Shown here: piece by piece, positions 21,185 through 22,490 of the stretch
Numbering within the stretch: the first letter of the stretch is position 1
Layout of the letters: every line of letters starts with the position of its first letter
DNA from: an uncultured Eggerthellaceae bacterium
GTDB lineage: Bacteria > Actinomycetota > Coriobacteriia > Coriobacteriales > Eggerthellaceae
Length of the DNA: 22,490 nt
NCBI GenBank assembly: GCA_958454405.1
Contig: CAUEBO010000044.1
Location: forward strand, 1-22,490
Reading direction: 5' to 3'
Notes under the pieces: model-generated
What the model was told of the DNA's origin: nothing
Databases searched by the model: none
Seen by the model: only the letters and a program-made list of their open reading frames with translations
Made by a program: the position numbers and the translations under genes

Positions 21185-22490
21185 CTACGACGCCAGCCAG
21201 ACGTCCTGGCCGAACAGGTCCCGCAGCTCGGAGCGCATGATGGAGCTGCGGGAATCCACCGACACGGGCAGCTCGGCGCGGAACTTGCGCCCGTCGTTCT
21301 GCTGCACGAACAGCACCACGCCGTCGCGCCCCGGATACGATTTCAAGATGCGGTTCAAGCGAAGCGACTTCGTCTGGTCGAGCGCCGCGGACGCCACCCT
21401 CAATTCCAGCCGGATGGGCTTCGCGTCGGCGTCGCTCAGCTCGATGGGCTGCATCTCGAACGCCATGATCTGGTTTCCCCGGTCGTTGTGCTCGAACTTG
21501 CCCTTCACCTTGACGATGGCGTCCTCTTGGATGGCCTCGGCGTTCTCGTCGTACTTGAAGCAGATGCACTCGATGTGGCCCGTGGTGTCTTCGAGCGTGA
21601 ACGTGGCCATCTTCGTGCCGCGCTTCGTGAGCTTCGTCACCACGTTGGACACCATGCCCACGAACACCGCCGACTTGATCTCGCTCGTGCGCTCGGCCAG
21701 ATCGCCCAGCTGGTACTTCGTCATATGGGCGATGGCGTTCTCGTACGGCTGCAGCGGATGGTCCGAGACGTAGATCTTCATGATCTCCTTCTCGAAGGAC
21801 AGAAGCTGGCGCTTGGGCCACTCCACGCCATCGGGCGCGGGAATCTCCTCCTCGAAGCCGGAGTCGGGATCGTCCGCGAACATGTCGAACATCGACACCT
21901 GGCCCGCCTCGCGGTCCTTCTGGCGCTTCGAGGCGCTTTCCAAAAGCGGCGTCTCGTCCACGAAGAACATGAGCTGCTTGCGCGTGTAGCCCGTCGAGTC
22001 GAAGGCGCCGCCCTTGATGAGCGCTTCGAGGGTCTTGCGGTTGTAGCACTTCGAATCGAGCCGGTTCACGAAATCATGCAGCGACGTGAACGGGCCGTTC
22101 GCCTCGCGTTCGGCGATGATGGCCTCTGCCACGTTCGCACCGACGCCGCGCACGCCCACCAGGCCGAAGCGCACGCCCTCGTCCGTGGGAGTGAACTCGG
22201 CGTTGGACGAGTTGATGTCCGGCGGCAGCACGGGAATGCCCGAGTGGTTGCAGCTGGCGATGTAGCGGATCAGGCGGTCGGTGTTGCCCATGTAGCTGGA
22301 CAGCACGGCTGCCATGAAGTCGTTCGGATAGTGCGCCTTCAGGTACGCGGTGCGCATAACCAGGATGGCGTAGGCGGCCGAGTGCGATTTGTTGAACGCG
22401 TACTTCGCGAACTTCTCGGCGTCTTCCCAGATCTGCTTCGCGATCTCAAGCGAGTACCCGTTCTCGACGGCGCCGTTGTTCCAGTCCTCC
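21185..22490 (-). CDS. dnaE: DNA polymerase III alpha subunit, C-terminal part
   Basis: The last 434 codons of the replicative polymerase; the start is beyond the right edge. The segment AEKFAKYAFNKSHSAAYAIL encoded near 22370-22425 is the classic C-family polymerase fingers/palm motif, followed by AYLKAHYPNDFMAAVLS and the helix-hairpin-helix region (GVRGVGANVAEAII). Further on, an OB-fold domain is visible (VTKLTKRGTKMATFTLEDTT and what follows), and a short C-terminal domain ends DLFGQDVWLAS. Family members are about 1,150 residues, so roughly 38 percent is here. No sign of frameshift. The gene is followed by truA on the same strand. Confidence 0.96.
   Translation of the reverse strand, partial: EDWNNGAVENGYSLEIAKQIWEDAEKFAKYAFNKSHSAAYAILVMRTAYLKAHYPNDFMAAVLSSYMGNTDRLIRYIASCNHSGIPVLPPDINSSNAEFTPTDEGVRFGLVGVRGVGANVAEAIIAEREANGPFTSLHDFVNRLDSKCYNRKTLEALIKGGAFDSTGYTRKQLMFFVDETPLLESASKRQKDREAGQVSMFDMFADDPDSGFEEEIPAPDGVEWPKRQLLSFEKEIMKIYVSDHPLQPYENAIAHMTKYQLGDLAERTSEIKSAVFVGMVSNVVTKLTKRGTKMATFTLEDTTGHIECICFKYDENAEAIQEDAIVKVKGKFEHNDRGNQIMAFEMQPIELSDADAKPIRLELRVASAALDQTKSLRLNRILKSYPGRDGVVLFVQQNDGRKFRAELPVSVDSRSSIMRSELRDLFGQDVWLAS

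Noticed and set aside
20104..22049. Extensions of the disordered-protein frame over truA and of the truA frame over dnaE
   Set aside because: They are read through the true genes in wrong frames; both downstream starts have better support.

Overview
The window is high-GC DNA with densely packed genes, many ATGA stop/start overlaps and long spurious open frames on the opposite strand. Gene content (CydDC, an OFA-type MFS carrier, an NSS sodium symporter, tandem U32 proteins and an acyltransferase-like/hydrolase/zinc-ribbon cassette) fits an anaerobic or microaerophilic gut actinobacterium, most likely Coriobacteriia, family Eggerthellaceae. This placement is an inference from protein flavour and base composition, not from a marker gene search. 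No rRNA, tRNA, CRISPR array, transposase or phage gene was seen.

Layout. Left edge: the first codons of ychF (minus). 228-2426 (minus): a possible three-gene unit of a short Tyr-Gly-rich repeat protein followed by two U32-family proteins, the last two joined by an ATGA overlap. 2877-6412 (plus): cydD-cydC, translationally coupled. 6413-6878: a gene-free stretch holding a 149-bp element with near-perfect 32-bp terminal inverted repeats. 6879-9909 (plus): an overlapping cassette of an HSL-type alpha/beta hydrolase, a condensation-fold acyltransferase-like protein and a zinc-ribbon membrane protein. 9989-12523: small housekeeping or accessory genes (VOC protein, proC, PaaI-type thioesterase, flavin-type pyridoxamine-phosphate-oxidase-like protein). 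12566-13825 (minus): an OFA-family MFS transporter. 14369-15517 (plus): a membrane diguanylate cyclase. 15532-16971 (minus): a DHA2-type MFS efflux pump. 17334-18716 (minus): an NSS symporter. 18988-20103 (minus): an unrecognised protein with a long disordered Ala/Pro/Glu-rich middle. 20148-20999 (minus): truA. 21185 to the right edge (minus): the C-terminal part of dnaE.

How it works together. Most genes are independent units separated by GC-rich hairpins. Three real multi-gene systems stand out: cydDC (needed for cytochrome bd and haem-protein maturation), the hydrolase/acyltransferase/zinc-ribbon cassette (likely acyl or ester chemistry at or near the membrane), and the repeat-protein/U32/U32 unit, which is the best candidate here for something undescribed. 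A plausible but untested idea is that the U32 pair, an oxygen-independent Fe-S hydroxylase-like couple, acts on the Tyr-bearing repeats. Many promoters in the window share an extended -10 of the form TGC-TAnnnT.
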